From Methylococcus sp. UBA6136 (lineage in GTDB: Bacteria; Pseudomonadota; Gammaproteobacteria; Methylococcales; Methylococcaceae), in the NCBI GenBank assembly GCA_002423305.1, contig DIVI01000107.1, positions 1-12,699 of the forward strand: DNA of 12,699 bases, in the 5' to 3' direction. Shown here one piece after another: positions 1-6,943 of this stretch. A model generated the notes under the pieces. It did no database searches. It worked only from the letters and a program-made list of their open reading frames with translations, and was not told the origin of the DNA. Within the stretch, counting starts at the first letter, position 1. Every line of letters starts with the position of its first letter. A program made the position numbers and the translations under genes.

Positions 1-2
1 CT

Positions 3-845
3 GCGATTCCCGCAGTTGTTAGCTGTTCCAGTGATGGTGCTGTGAGCAATATCAAATACAACGGCAACAGTTCGGTTCCGATCAATGCCGGCGCCTATGC
101 CGTTACTGCCAATTGCGCCGCGACGGGAAGCTATTCGTACCTGACCGGTGCATCCGCGGGGACCTTCGTCATCAGTGCAGCCAGTCAGAGCATCAATCTT
201 GTAGCAACACCGAATTCCATTACGGTATCTGGCACTAGCGCTCTATCCATCACTGGAGCCAGTGGAACCGGTGCCGTGACCTATTCTTTGGTCAGCGGTC
301 CTTGCACACTTGCGCAAAACCCGGCGGTTCTGACGGGTACCGGTGCCGGCAGTTGCGTGGTCACGGCAACCATTGCCGCCGATCCCAACCATGACTCTGC
401 CTCATCCAACCCGGTCACAGTGACGGTGGCTGGCCCACCGATCGTCACCCATGTCACGGCTATTCCCGGTGCCGGCTTCACCAAGGTGGTATTTGATGTG
501 GTCAACTCGACATCTTCAGCTTCAGTGGTCCGGGTTCAGACAGCGGTCATGTATACCGCCACCTGCACCTCGACGGGTGGGGGCGCCACTGTCAGTGCCA
601 CCGGTCCGGGTTCACCGCTGAACGTCACCGGAGCTACTGCCGGCAAGTCTTATACCTGCAGTGTCACCGGTACGGACGGCTCGGGGAGTTCGACATCAGA
701 ACCCAGCAACGCGGTCACCCCTGCTCCAGCGCCACCACCGGTTAACCCCATTCCCACCCTGTCGGATTGGGCTCAGATCCTGATGATGCTGATGATGATC
801 GGTGCGGCGGGTTGGCAAACCCGGCGGGTGATTCGACGGCGCTAA
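3..845 (+). CDS. Secreted Ig/FN3-like repeat protein with IPTL-CTERM sorting signal (5' truncated)
   Basis: The reading frame is open from the first bases of the window, so the gene starts upstream; the internal GTG at 42 is not needed as a start. Visible residues (280) are rich in Ser, Thr, Gly, Ala and Val with scattered Cys, as in bacterial surface beta-sandwich proteins. An MBG/Ig-like stretch comes first, then a second Ig-like unit (about 200-435), then an FN3-like unit (about 436-720). A Pro/Ala linker leads to IPTLSDW (750-770), a hydrophobic Met/Leu/Ile segment (about 771-815) and an Arg-rich tail (RRVIRRR). This tripartite end is the IPTL-CTERM sorting signal. In known systems it is handled by an exosortase-type enzyme (XrtH) and directs the protein to the cell surface or exterior; no sortase gene lies in this window. 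Function of the mature protein is unknown, probably structural or adhesive. Confidence is high for the sorting tail and moderate for domain boundaries. Confidence 0.9.
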   Translation, partial: AIPAVVSCSSDGAVSNIKYNGNSSVPINAGAYAVTANCAATGSYSYLTGASAGTFVISAASQSINLVATPNSITVSGTSALSITGASGTGAVTYSLVSGPCTLAQNPAVLTGTGAGSCVVTATIAADPNHDSASSNPVTVTVAGPPIVTHVTAIPGAGFTKVVFDVVNSTSSASVVRVQTAVMYTATCTSTGGGATVSATGPGSPLNVTGATAGKSYTCSVTGTDGSGSSTSEPSNAVTPAPAPPPVNPIPTLSDWAQILMMLMMIGAAGWQTRRVIRRR

Positions 846-868
846 GCCGCTGCTTGAGTCAGAGAAAC

Positions 869-897
869 AACGGGCGCCATGGCGCCCGTTCTGTTGT
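869..897 (+). terminator. Intrinsic terminator after the IPTL-CTERM gene
   Basis: Bases 869-890 form a perfect 22-nt GC-rich palindrome (AACGGGCGCC and its complement around AT). It begins 24 nt after the stop and is followed by a T-rich run (CTGTTGT). It is well placed to end transcription of the upstream gene. Confidence 0.65.
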
Positions 898-1183
898 GAG
901 GGAGTCGCTCTATGGTGTCCCCGGCGCGGTAGAACGCTCGCCCTCGGGCCGATACAGCCAGCCTACCGGCACAACGCCAGGTGCCGGGGCTGGGCTCCGC
1001 TCGCGCTGGGGGCAGCGCTCCCACGAGCACGGAGGGTTGACCAACCACCTAAATGTAAATTCGATCAAGTTTCTCCCAGGCGAACAGAAATCCTTCGGAG
1101 AGAACCGCTGCAATCAGGACTCTGGGCCACATAAACTTTTGCTCATTTCTTCAGCGTTGAATGGCAGTGCTCTCTCGAACAGA
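898..1183. other. Intergenic stretch, no gene seen
   Basis: This lies between the terminator of the IPTL-CTERM gene and the end of the converging ABC operon. Open frames on both strands are short, lack convincing ribosome binding sites and have Pro/Arg/Gly-rich shadow-like compositions. I see no RNA gene, IS end or clear promoter. Confidence 0.5.
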
Positions 1184-1203
1184 CCGGGACTTGCGCATCC
1201 CGG
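1184..1203 (-). terminator. Weak hairpin just past the ABC operon (possible terminator)
   Basis: CCGGGA (1184-1189) and TCCCGG (1198-1203) form a 6-bp stem with an 8-nt loop, 11 nt past the permease stop in the minus direction. A CATCCCGG direct repeat (1196-1203 and 1206-1213) overlaps it. No good U-run follows, so it may stabilise the mRNA 3' end rather than terminate. Confidence 0.3.
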
Positions 1204-1214
1204 CTCATCCCGGT

Positions 1215-2909
1215 TCATACCCGAAACAGCGCCCCCAGTTTTCGCCCCAGGACGACCCCCGCCCCTAGGAGGGTGATGGTCAGAAACACCATCGACCACA
1301 CGCCCAGCGCGGCGGCGAGACCGGGACCGTCGCCCAGCGCCGATGAGAGCGAGTAGATGGCCTTGGTGATGGGGAAGTAGAGTGTCTGCTGGGCCAGAAT
1401 CATCGAGTCGCTGACCTCCAGCATAGCAAAGGAGAAAGCGAGCAAGGCGCCCGCTAGCAAATTCGGAGCGACCAATGGCAGAGTAATACGCCAGAGTGTG
1501 CGTAATGGCGGCGCGCCGAGGTTCTGGGCGGCTTCCTCCAGGGTGGGACTGACCTGCTGCAAACCCGCCGCTGCAGATCGGACCACATAGGGCAAACGTC
1601 GCATGGCGTAGGCCACCACCAGAAGCAGCAAGGGATTCTCGCCGAGCATGAGGGCATGCAGAGGCTGGCCTTCCCGAGAGAGGGCGAGGTAGCCGAAGGC
1701 CATGACGATGCCGGGGACGGCCAACGGCAACATCGCCATGGCATCAAGCCATTGCCGGCCCTTGAGCTGGCTGCGCACCAACACCCAGGCCATACCGATA
1801 CCCAGCACCACATCCAGCAATGTGGCCAGGGAGGCATACTTGAGACTGTTGGCGATGGCCGAGAGGGTCAGATCATGACCCAGGGCACCGGTGAAATGGG
1901 CCAGCGTCAGTCGGGCAGGCAGCATGGTCCCGTACCAGTCTCCCGCCAGCGACAGCAGCAAGACGCCGATATGCGGCATCAACGCCAGCCCGATCACGAG
2001 AAGAAAACCACCCGACAAGAGCATGCCGCGAAAACCGGAAAGAGGAACCAGGCTGCGCCCCGTCGTCGCGCGCCCTCCCCCACCCGACACATCGCCGCGA
2101 AACATGAGCTTGCTGCCGGCATAAAAGATCGTCGTAAAGAACAGCAGCACGACCACCAGCGCATAGGGAAACGGATTATTGCTGAGGTCCTTGATCGCTC
2201 CGAAAATTTGCACCGACGTTACCCGGTCGTAATCGAAGATCAGCGGCACACCCAGCTCGGTAAAGGCCCAGATGAAGGCAATGGCACTGCCGGCAAAAAT
2301 GCCGGGCAGAATCAACGGGAGGGTAATTCGCCAGAGCCGACGCCAGGGCGGACAGCCGAGATTGGCGGCGGCTTCTTCCAGGGCGGGATCGAGATTGGCC
2401 AGAGAGGCGGTGACATTAAGATACACAATGGGATAGAGATGCAGCACATTCATGAGCACGACACCGGTCATTTGTCCCTCGCCCAGCCAGTCCACCGGGT
2501 GATCGGCGGACAGGATGCCCAGCGCCGTTAGCAGACTATTGAAGGCGCCGGCCTGCCCCATCATGGCCTGAATGCCCAGCGCGCCGACAAAGGGCGGCAG
2601 GATCAGGGGCGTGAGCATCAGTGAATTGAGCCAGGTTCGGGCGGGAAACGCATAACGCACAAAGCCGATCGCCAGAGGCAATGAAAGCAGCAAACACCCG
2701 AGCGTCGTCAGCAGGGCAATGAGGAAGGAATTCAACAGCCCTTCGCGATACAGCGGATTGCGGAAAACCTCGGCGATGTAATCGAGGGTCAAGCCACCTT
2801 TCCCATCGACGAAAGCGGTCTTCAGCGTACCCCAGATCGGCAACACGAAGAACAGCGCGAAGAAGATCGTGACCAGCAGATAGACGGCGCGGGATAACAA
2901 CGGACTCAT
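1215..2909 (-). CDS. Fused double-domain ABC importer permease (Fe3+/FbpB-type)
   Basis: A 564-residue inner-membrane permease of the binding-protein-dependent transport family, made of two homologous halves in one chain, as in FbpB/AfuB-type iron permeases. Each half has about six hydrophobic segments and one EAA loop that docks on the ATPase: EEAAANLG at residues 178-185 and EEAAQNLG at 458-465. Each is followed by the near-identical string LWRITLPL (192-199, 472-479), which shows internal duplication. A Gly-rich linker (about 272-285) separates the halves. The first TM helix (about 9-26) starts close to the N terminus. The start codon overlaps the stop of the solute-binding protein gene by 4 nt (ATGA), indicating translational coupling. 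It is the last gene of the operon. Transport role is secure; the substrate (ferric iron or another small anion or metal complex) is inferred from family resemblance only. Confidence 0.93.
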   Translation of the reverse strand: MSPLLSRAVYLLVTIFFALFFVLPIWGTLKTAFVDGKGGLTLDYIAEVFRNPLYREGLLNSFLIALLTTLGCLLLSLPLAIGFVRYAFPARTWLNSLMLTPLILPPFVGALGIQAMMGQAGAFNSLLTALGILSADHPVDWLGEGQMTGVVLMNVLHLYPIVYLNVTASLANLDPALEEAAANLGCPPWRRLWRITLPLILPGIFAGSAIAFIWAFTELGVPLIFDYDRVTSVQIFGAIKDLSNNPFPYALVVVLLFFTTIFYAGSKLMFRGDVSGGGGRATTGRSLVPLSGFRGMLLSGGFLLVIGLALMPHIGVLLLSLAGDWYGTMLPARLTLAHFTGALGHDLTLSAIANSLKYASLATLLDVVLGIGMAWVLVRSQLKGRQWLDAMAMLPLAVPGIVMAFGYLALSREGQPLHALMLGENPLLLLVVAYAMRRLPYVVRSAAAGLQQVSPTLEEAAQNLGAPPLRTLWRITLPLVAPNLLAGALLAFSFAMLEVSDSMILAQQTLYFPITKAIYSLSSALGDGPGLAAALGVWSMVFLTITLLGAGVVLGRKLGALFRV

Positions 2910-4603
2910 GGCGCGACCCCATGCGCTTCGGCCAGCCGCTTGGCCGCCTGGTAATTTTTCCGAAATACGGCACCCAGTTCCCGCGCCAGACGGACTTCCG
3001 TGACTTTGTCCTTGGCTCGCAGAATGGGCATGATCCGCTCGATGACTTCCTGATAGGACATTCCCGGGAGATCATGAAACGCCGCCAGCGCGTCGCCGGG
3101 CATACCATGGGCAATGATCGCCCGCCAACCCTCGCGTTGTTCTCGATGGGTATCCACGCACATGACCCGGATCAGGAAGCGGATCGCGCCCAGCATCGGT
3201 CCGGTCCATGCCGGGTGGTAAACAAAATTCTCGGCCTGGACATAGGGGCGCTCGCCGGCATCGGTCATGTATGGACGATGGGCTTCGGTGTAAAAGTCGC
3301 GGCGCACCGGCATTCTGCGCAAGGCATGACTCACCGGTCCCTCGGGTGTGCCAGGACGAAAAGCCCAGAGCTTCTGGCCGCGCTCGGACAGGACGAAGCG
3401 CATGAAAGCCGTCGCCAGTTGCGGATCAGGCGCACCCCGCAGCAGGGCAATCGGGTCCAAACTGACCGAGGTGCCCCCCGTAGGCGAAACGAAGCCCACC
3501 CGGGATTCACCCGAATGCATCCGGACAAACTCCTGCGCAGCGCGGCCATAAGCATCGATCGCCATGCCGGCCGCCGCATCGCCACGCGACACTTCGAGGG
3601 AAATCTTGGTGGCCGAATCGGTGAAATAACGCGCATTCGCGCTCATGCGCTGAATCAGGCGCAAGCCCTTCAGCCAGCCGTCGCGCACGCCGGCGGCCTC
3701 GGCTTGATCGGTGGACAGTGCCGACTGATGGGCCACGGACTGCGCCATCTGCTGCTGGATGATCAGCTCGAAGGCCTTGGCGACGGAGCCGCTTTTGGTA
3801 GGATCGGACATCGCCACCTGACCTACGAGTCGCGGGTCCGCCAAATCCGACCACTGGGCGGGCTCTCGGTCAAACTTGAGTCGGGCGAGCACATCCCGAT
3901 TGAATACGATCCCGAAGGTTGCCAGCACGACGCCGACCCAGCGCTGCTCGCGATCACGAAACGGTTCGCCACTGACGACCTCGGGAATAGCCTTCGCAGA
4001 GAACCACTCTGGATTCTCAGTCATGAGGGCACTGATGCCGATGCCGGCCGCAGGATCACCAGACACCAGATAACCCGCATCGGCCAGTTGCTGGAAGTCA
4101 TAAGAGCCACCACCGAAGAGCAAATCCACGCCGATCCCGGTGTTTGAAGCCAGAAATGCCCGGCGGGCATCTGCTGCGGGTCCCGTTGCCGCCAAAGGTG
4201 TGCGTGGATCGGCAAAGCTCGTTCCCATGTCATGGCTCCAGCTTTGATGCTGTCGACCTTGCCATTCATATTGGAAGGCCCCGGCAAACTCCGACTTGAT
4301 GAACAGCGAAATCTCCGATGAACCGCCGGGGATCCGCCAGTCAAGGTAAACGGTTTCTCCGGTACGGGCTTTCCAGTCATCGGCGAAGGCCTGACCGATT
4401 TCGTGTCTGACCCGTTCATTATGGGGTGACAGAATGACCAGCCGACGATCATGATCGGTGGCTGAAACCGAGGCTTTCGGCTGCAACAGAAAGGGGCCAG
4501 CCAGGGTGACCAGCAAAGCCATCATGACCCACCATTCCGGTCGCAGTAATGACCGCCGCCCGGACGTTGTGTTGGGAGACGTGTTGATAACAGACGGCTC
4601 CAT
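2906..4603 (-). CDS. Large membrane-anchored ABC solute-binding protein (Fe3+-type family 1)
   Basis: A 565-residue extracytoplasmic binding protein that should deliver ligand to the adjacent permease. Residues 25-40 form one hydrophobic segment after a basic stretch (RRSLLR), a signal anchor or uncleaved signal peptide; no lipobox Cys is seen. The family-1 fold begins near residue 54 (RLVILSPHNE). Typical blocks follow: DPTKSGSVAKAFE (267-279) and a hinge/C-lobe block with DPIALLRG (383-390), then FVLSERGQKLW (403-413), as in FbpA-like proteins. The chain then continues about 150 residues beyond that block, against a usual total near 330-350. The extension includes a Trp/Tyr-containing segment (456-481) and a charged helical tail (516-562). 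Its start lies 5 nt after the ATPase stop; its stop overlaps the permease start. Binding-protein identity is firm; ligand is unknown. Phosphonate or phosphoglycerate-type importers are alternatives to iron. Confidence 0.88.
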   Translation of the reverse strand: MEPSVINTSPNTTSGRRSLLRPEWWVMMALLVTLAGPFLLQPKASVSATDHDRRLVILSPHNERVRHEIGQAFADDWKARTGETVYLDWRIPGGSSEISLFIKSEFAGAFQYEWQGRQHQSWSHDMGTSFADPRTPLAATGPAADARRAFLASNTGIGVDLLFGGGSYDFQQLADAGYLVSGDPAAGIGISALMTENPEWFSAKAIPEVVSGEPFRDREQRWVGVVLATFGIVFNRDVLARLKFDREPAQWSDLADPRLVGQVAMSDPTKSGSVAKAFELIIQQQMAQSVAHQSALSTDQAEAAGVRDGWLKGLRLIQRMSANARYFTDSATKISLEVSRGDAAAGMAIDAYGRAAQEFVRMHSGESRVGFVSPTGGTSVSLDPIALLRGAPDPQLATAFMRFVLSERGQKLWAFRPGTPEGPVSHALRRMPVRRDFYTEAHRPYMTDAGERPYVQAENFVYHPAWTGPMLGAIRFLIRVMCVDTHREQREGWRAIIAHGMPGDALAAFHDLPGMSYQEVIERIMPILRAKDKVTEVRLARELGAVFRKNYQAAKRLAEAHGVAP

Positions 4604-4608
4604 CTCGC

Positions 4609-5685
4609 CTATTCTGGCAGCACGATCAGGTCATCCGGACGGGTCGAGGCAATGACGGTTTGTCCGGCGGAGCGGCTCATCCCGGCGGGGTTCGATTCGG
4701 CAATGCAAAGCATCTGACCGCTCTCCAGGCGGAGCCGGTACTGGGCCGTCGCCCCAAGATACATGGACTCAATCAGCTCACCGGAAAAAGAGTTGGCGGA
4801 GCTGGAGGACTCCAGGCGAATAGCTTCCGGCCGCAGCGACAGCCAGACAGCCTCGCCAATCGGGGGCCGCCAGTCTGGAATGGTGATGCGGGCGGTCATG
4901 GGTCCCGATTCCGTCTGGACCATGACACTGTCCTCCCGATCGATCGGCCCCAGCACCCGCCCCTGAAACAGGTTGGTCTCGCCGATAAAGCCGGCCACCA
5001 GGCGACTGACCGGATTACGATAAACGGCCTGGGGCGTGCCAACCTGGGCCAGCCTGCCGCCCGCCATGACCGCGAGCCGGTCTGCCATCGACAGGGCCTC
5101 CTCCTGATCATGGGTGACATAGACCGCGGTCAGGTCGAATTCCTTGCAGACACGGCGTATTTCGCTGCGCATTTCCAGGCGGAGCTGCGCATCAAGATTC
5201 GACAGTGGTTCATCCAGCAGTAGACAATGCGGCCGCACCACCAGCGCCCGGGCCAGCGCCACGCGTTGTTGCTGACCACCGGACAGTTGCTGAATGCGCC
5301 GCTCACCCAGTCCACCCAGCTTGACCACATCGAGCGCCTCGTCCACCCGCATTGAAACTTCCGGACGCGGTAGCCGACGTTCCTCCAGCCCGAAGGCCAC
5401 ATTCTCGGCGACGGTCAGATGCGGCCACAAGGCATAACTCTGGAACATCATGGCCGTTCCTCGCTGGTACGGCGGGACCCGAGTCACCTCCTGCTCGCCA
5501 AACCAGACCGAACCTTCATCGGGCCAATAAAATCCGGCCAGGTGCCGCAACAAGGTGGTCTTGCCACACCCGCTGGGCCCGAGAAGAAAAAACATCTCGC
5601 CCGCTTCGATCTGCAAATCAATGCGATCAAGGACGGTGTTGTCCCCGAATCGCTTGCTGAGGTGCTTGATCTGGATGGCTACCAT
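4609..5685 (-). CDS. ABC importer ATP-binding subunit (FbpC/PotA-type)
   Basis: A 358-residue cytoplasmic ATPase that powers the importer. All motifs are present in order: Walker A GPSGCGKTT (36-44), Q-loop Gln82, signature LSGGQQQR (134-141), Walker B LLLDEP (155-160), D-loop SNLD (162-165) and switch His192 (VTHDQEEA). After the nucleotide-binding domain, residues from about 235 to 355 form a TOBE-like beta region, as in FbpC, PotA and MalK. Length is normal. The chosen ATG (5683-5685) gives the usual N terminus, beta-strand then KRFGDNTVLD; the ribosome binding site is weak. It is the first gene of the operon, ahead of the binding protein and permease, an order less common than binding protein first. 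I found no convincing Fur box upstream. Confidence 0.95.
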   Translation of the reverse strand: MVAIQIKHLSKRFGDNTVLDRIDLQIEAGEMFFLLGPSGCGKTTLLRHLAGFYWPDEGSVWFGEQEVTRVPPYQRGTAMMFQSYALWPHLTVAENVAFGLEERRLPRPEVSMRVDEALDVVKLGGLGERRIQQLSGGQQQRVALARALVVRPHCLLLDEPLSNLDAQLRLEMRSEIRRVCKEFDLTAVYVTHDQEEALSMADRLAVMAGGRLAQVGTPQAVYRNPVSRLVAGFIGETNLFQGRVLGPIDREDSVMVQTESGPMTARITIPDWRPPIGEAVWLSLRPEAIRLESSSSANSFSGELIESMYLGATAQYRLRLESGQMLCIAESNPAGMSRSAGQTVIASTRPDDLIVLPE

Positions 5686-5734
5686 GGGCGTTTCGCTATT
5701 GGGGCCTTCAATGTCCGCCGAGGAAACTGAAACG

Positions 5735-5761
5735 GGTTTTCACGCAGTCGCATCGCATCGC
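5735..5761 (+). repeat. 27-bp direct repeat, copy 1
   Basis: Bases 5735-5761 begin GGTTTTCACGCAGTCGCATC. They match 5799-5825 at 22 of 27 positions, offset 64 bp. The pair lies between the ABC operon and the integrase remnant. Possible roles are integrase arm-type sites or scars of an integration event. Confidence 0.6.
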
Positions 5762-5776
5762 TTAATCATCCTCTAT

Positions 5777-5804
5777 AGCCCGCTATTAATGCGGGTTTGG
5801 TTTT
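5777..5804 (+). terminator. Orphan intrinsic-terminator-like hairpin
   Basis: AGCCCGC (5777-5783) pairs with GCGGGTT (5791-5797) around loop TATTAAT, followed by T-rich TTTGGTTTT. It would work on the plus strand, but no plus-strand gene precedes it, so it may be left over from a gene that was lost or displaced. It lies between the two 27-bp direct repeats. Confidence 0.4.
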
Positions 5805-5825
5805 CATCCAGTTGCATCCCATAGC
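5799..5825 (+). repeat. 27-bp direct repeat, copy 2
   Basis: Second copy of the 5735-5761 repeat, beginning GGTTTTCATCCAGTTGCATC, with five substitutions. It ends 14 bp before the nested inverted repeats at 5839-5897. Confidence 0.6.
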
Positions 5826-5838
5826 ACCCTAGCGCGTA

Positions 5839-5897
5839 CAATGTGAGTAGCTAGATGAGGTGCTACGAATGTGTAGCTACTCACCGGCTACACATTG
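5839..5897. repeat. Nested inverted repeats upstream of the integrase remnant
   Basis: Three perfect inverted repeats share this 59-bp block: GTGAGTAGCTA (5843-5853) with TAGCTACTCAC (5874-5884); AATGTGTAGC (5868-5877) with GCTACACATT (5887-5896); and outer CAATGTG (5839-5845) with CACATTG (5891-5897). They abut the integrase ribosome binding site. The layout fits recombinase core/arm sites or an operator over the integrase promoter. The symmetry is directly visible; the role is inferred. Confidence 0.6.
5845..5854. repeat. Candidate left attachment core GAGTAGCTAG
   Basis: These ten bases recur at 9093-9102. The site overlaps the nested inverted repeats and is 54 bp from the integrase start, the usual place for a site next to int. 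Short enough that chance cannot be excluded. Confidence 0.35.
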
Positions 5898-5908
5898 GAG
5901 TCGCCATC

Positions 5909-6141
5909 ATGCAAAGCAAAATCACTGATGTCCAGATACGGCACTGGCTGAGAGCGGGCAAGCCGGTCGCCAAAGCGCAGGGGGAAGTAGCTGGATTAAC
6001 CTTCACGCTGTCAGCCAGGGGGACCCAAAGCCGCATGGCAAAGAGGCTGATCGGGAACAGATCCAAGCCTACGACAAGTTTGCTCGTGGCGTGAACCACC
6101 CCAAGCCGGCAGCAGACTTCGACGACGAACTGACGTTCTGA
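5909..6141 (+). pseudogene. Collapsed tyrosine-recombinase (integrase) gene
   Basis: ATG at 5909 follows GGAG (5897-5900) by 8 nt. The first 38 residues (ITDVQIRHWLRAGKPVAKA, then GLTFTLSARGT) match the N-terminal arm-binding domain of DUF4102/P4-type phage integrases, which normally continue to about 400 residues. From about 6020 that frame loses integrase character and stops at 6094. The frame one base earlier from 6022 instead reads as a coding-like acidic tail (HGKEADREQIQAYDKFARG, then a run ending DDELTF) to a TGA at 6139-6141, as expected for an integrase C terminus. The simplest reading is an internal deletion of about 300 residues, frameshifted at the joint, that removed the catalytic core (the Arg, His and Tyr residues). 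The element would therefore be immobile without help. Assignment of the C-terminal piece to the same gene is inferred. Confidence 0.7.
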
Positions 6142-6162
6142 AGCCCCTTCCAAGCCCCTACG

Positions 6163-6190
6163 AACCCGGCCACTGTGCCGGGTTTTTTAT
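6163..6190 (+). terminator. Strong intrinsic terminator after the integrase remnant
   Basis: AACCCGGC (6163-6170) pairs with GCCGGGTT (6177-6184) around a 6-nt loop, then T4. It starts 21 nt past the integrase stop. The stem also overlaps the 3' edge of the converging regulator gene, where the U-run would be absent, so it works on the plus strand only. Confidence 0.85.
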
Positions 6191-6492
6191 TCGCCCCAGG
6201 CTCGATGCGGCCGGGCCATTCCGAGGCGGTGAGCCCTGGCGTGTACCGAACCTTCAGTGCGACCAGGGAGCTGGTCCAGCCAGGTCCGGACGGGCGCCTT
6301 GCCGTAGCGATTCCAGATCACGGCATCCTCGCTCAGAGTCCAGTCCTGGGTGAGCGTCACGCCGAGCAGCGACAACCGGCCGCTGATGGACACCGCCGAC
6401 CGGCCTAGCCGACGAGCAATCACCTTACTTGGGATTCCCGCCGTTCGCATTTCAACTACCTGACGGTCATCTGCCAAAGTCCACGCATTCAT
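6187..6492 (-). CDS. Small DNA-binding protein with two GcrA/Myb-like repeats
   Basis: The ATG at 6490-6492 is chosen because GGGAGGT precedes it by about 4-5 nt; a longer GTG-started form (6543) lacks such a site. The 101-residue protein is almost entirely two related units: residues 4-45 (WTLADD, then GRSAVSISGRLSLLG) and 51-92 (WTLSED, then GRTEGSVHARAHRLG). The Trp-Thr-Leu-x-(Asp/Glu)-Asp opening and GR(S/T)xxS(I/V)xxRxxxLG close resemble the GcrA and SANT/Myb helix-turn-helix pattern, in which the last helix reads DNA. It is divergently oriented to the eight-gene cassette and likely regulates that promoter, its own, or both. No nuclease or ligand domain is seen. DNA binding is well supported; the regulatory target is inferred from position. 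Confidence 0.75.
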   Translation of the reverse strand: MNAWTLADDRQVVEMRTAGIPSKVIARRLGRSAVSISGRLSLLGVTLTQDWTLSEDAVIWNRYGKAPVRTWLDQLPGRTEGSVHARAHRLGMARPHRAWGE

Positions 6493-6597
6493 CAGCACCT
6501 CCCGGTAAAGCTGGAATTCTATCGGCGAATCGTAGGAGACCACGTCTCGCGATTGCGCTCATAGAATTCAGGTAAATCGTAGATTGATGGGCGAAGC
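6493..6597. promoter_or_regulatory. Divergent promoter/operator region
   Basis: ATAGAATTC (6561-6569) and its complement GAATTCTAT (6514-6522) place a TAGAAT -10-like box on each strand, facing away from each other. The left box is about 24 nt from the regulator ATG. A composite direct repeat, GAATTC then AATCGTAG, occurs twice with spacers of 8 and 5 nt (6514-6535 and 6564-6582). I see no good TTGACA -35 on either side, so an activator or weak promoters are possible. Confidence 0.45.
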
Positions 6598-6927
6598 ATG
6601 GCGAAAATCGAGACACTGGGCGAATGGCGGCGTGAGGCTCTCGGGCTGATGGATCGTGCTGAAGGCGAGATTCGCCAAAACTCGCGACTCTCGGGTTATG
6701 GCGGCGATGACTTCGGTTTCACCGGCCACCGGATTCGGAGCTTTGCTTCCGAGATGGAGGCTCTGGTGGAGTTGCTGCCCGCATGTCAGATCAAGGACCG
6801 GGCCAAGATCGGAGTCGATGTTTTGCATCAGTTATGCCAATTCGAGCCGGGTGATGAGTTGTCTGCAACTGCCCTTCTGGGCACTGCGCGTAACACGCTC
6901 AATGGCCTTGGCAAGCCTGGCCGTTAA
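6598..6927 (+). CDS. Hypothetical protein, first gene of the cassette
   Basis: A 109-residue protein of no family I recognise. It is soluble and mostly helical in character (EWRREALGLMDRAEGEIRQ near the N terminus). A short Gly-rich turn (GYGGDDFGFTGHR) follows, then a hydrophobic/acidic helix (EMEALVELLPACQ) and a basic end. No TM segment or signal peptide is seen. The ATG at 6598 has only a weak GGGCG-like site. It ends 16 nt before the next gene. Coding is supported by the open frame, tight packing with the next gene and protein-like composition. Function unknown. Confidence 0.65.
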   Translation: MAKIETLGEWRREALGLMDRAEGEIRQNSRLSGYGGDDFGFTGHRIRSFASEMEALVELLPACQIKDRAKIGVDVLHQLCQFEPGDELSATALLGTARNTLNGLGKPGR

Positions 6928-6943
6928 TCGGGAGAAAAAACGG

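Noticed and set aside
898..1214. Short open frames between the IPTL-CTERM gene and the ABC operon
   Set aside because: They lack ribosome binding sites, overlap one another on both strands and have compositions typical of non-coding GC-rich DNA.
1656..2531. Long plus-strand open frame opposite the permease gene
   Set aside because: It lies wholly antisense to a well-supported permease, is His/Gln/Arg/Gly-rich as expected for a shadow frame, and shows no family motif.
2921..4147. 408-codon plus-strand open frame opposite the binding-protein gene
   Set aside because: It is an antisense shadow of a gene with clear family motifs; its composition is Arg/His/Gly-rich and it lacks domains.
5700..5850. 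tRNA 3' end as attachment target
   Set aside because: No T-arm, acceptor stem or CCA end is found before the integrase remnant.
5686..5860. Fur box upstream of the ABC operon
   Set aside because: Only a partial GATGATTAA-like match is seen, with no 19-bp palindrome, so iron regulation is not supported by sequence here.
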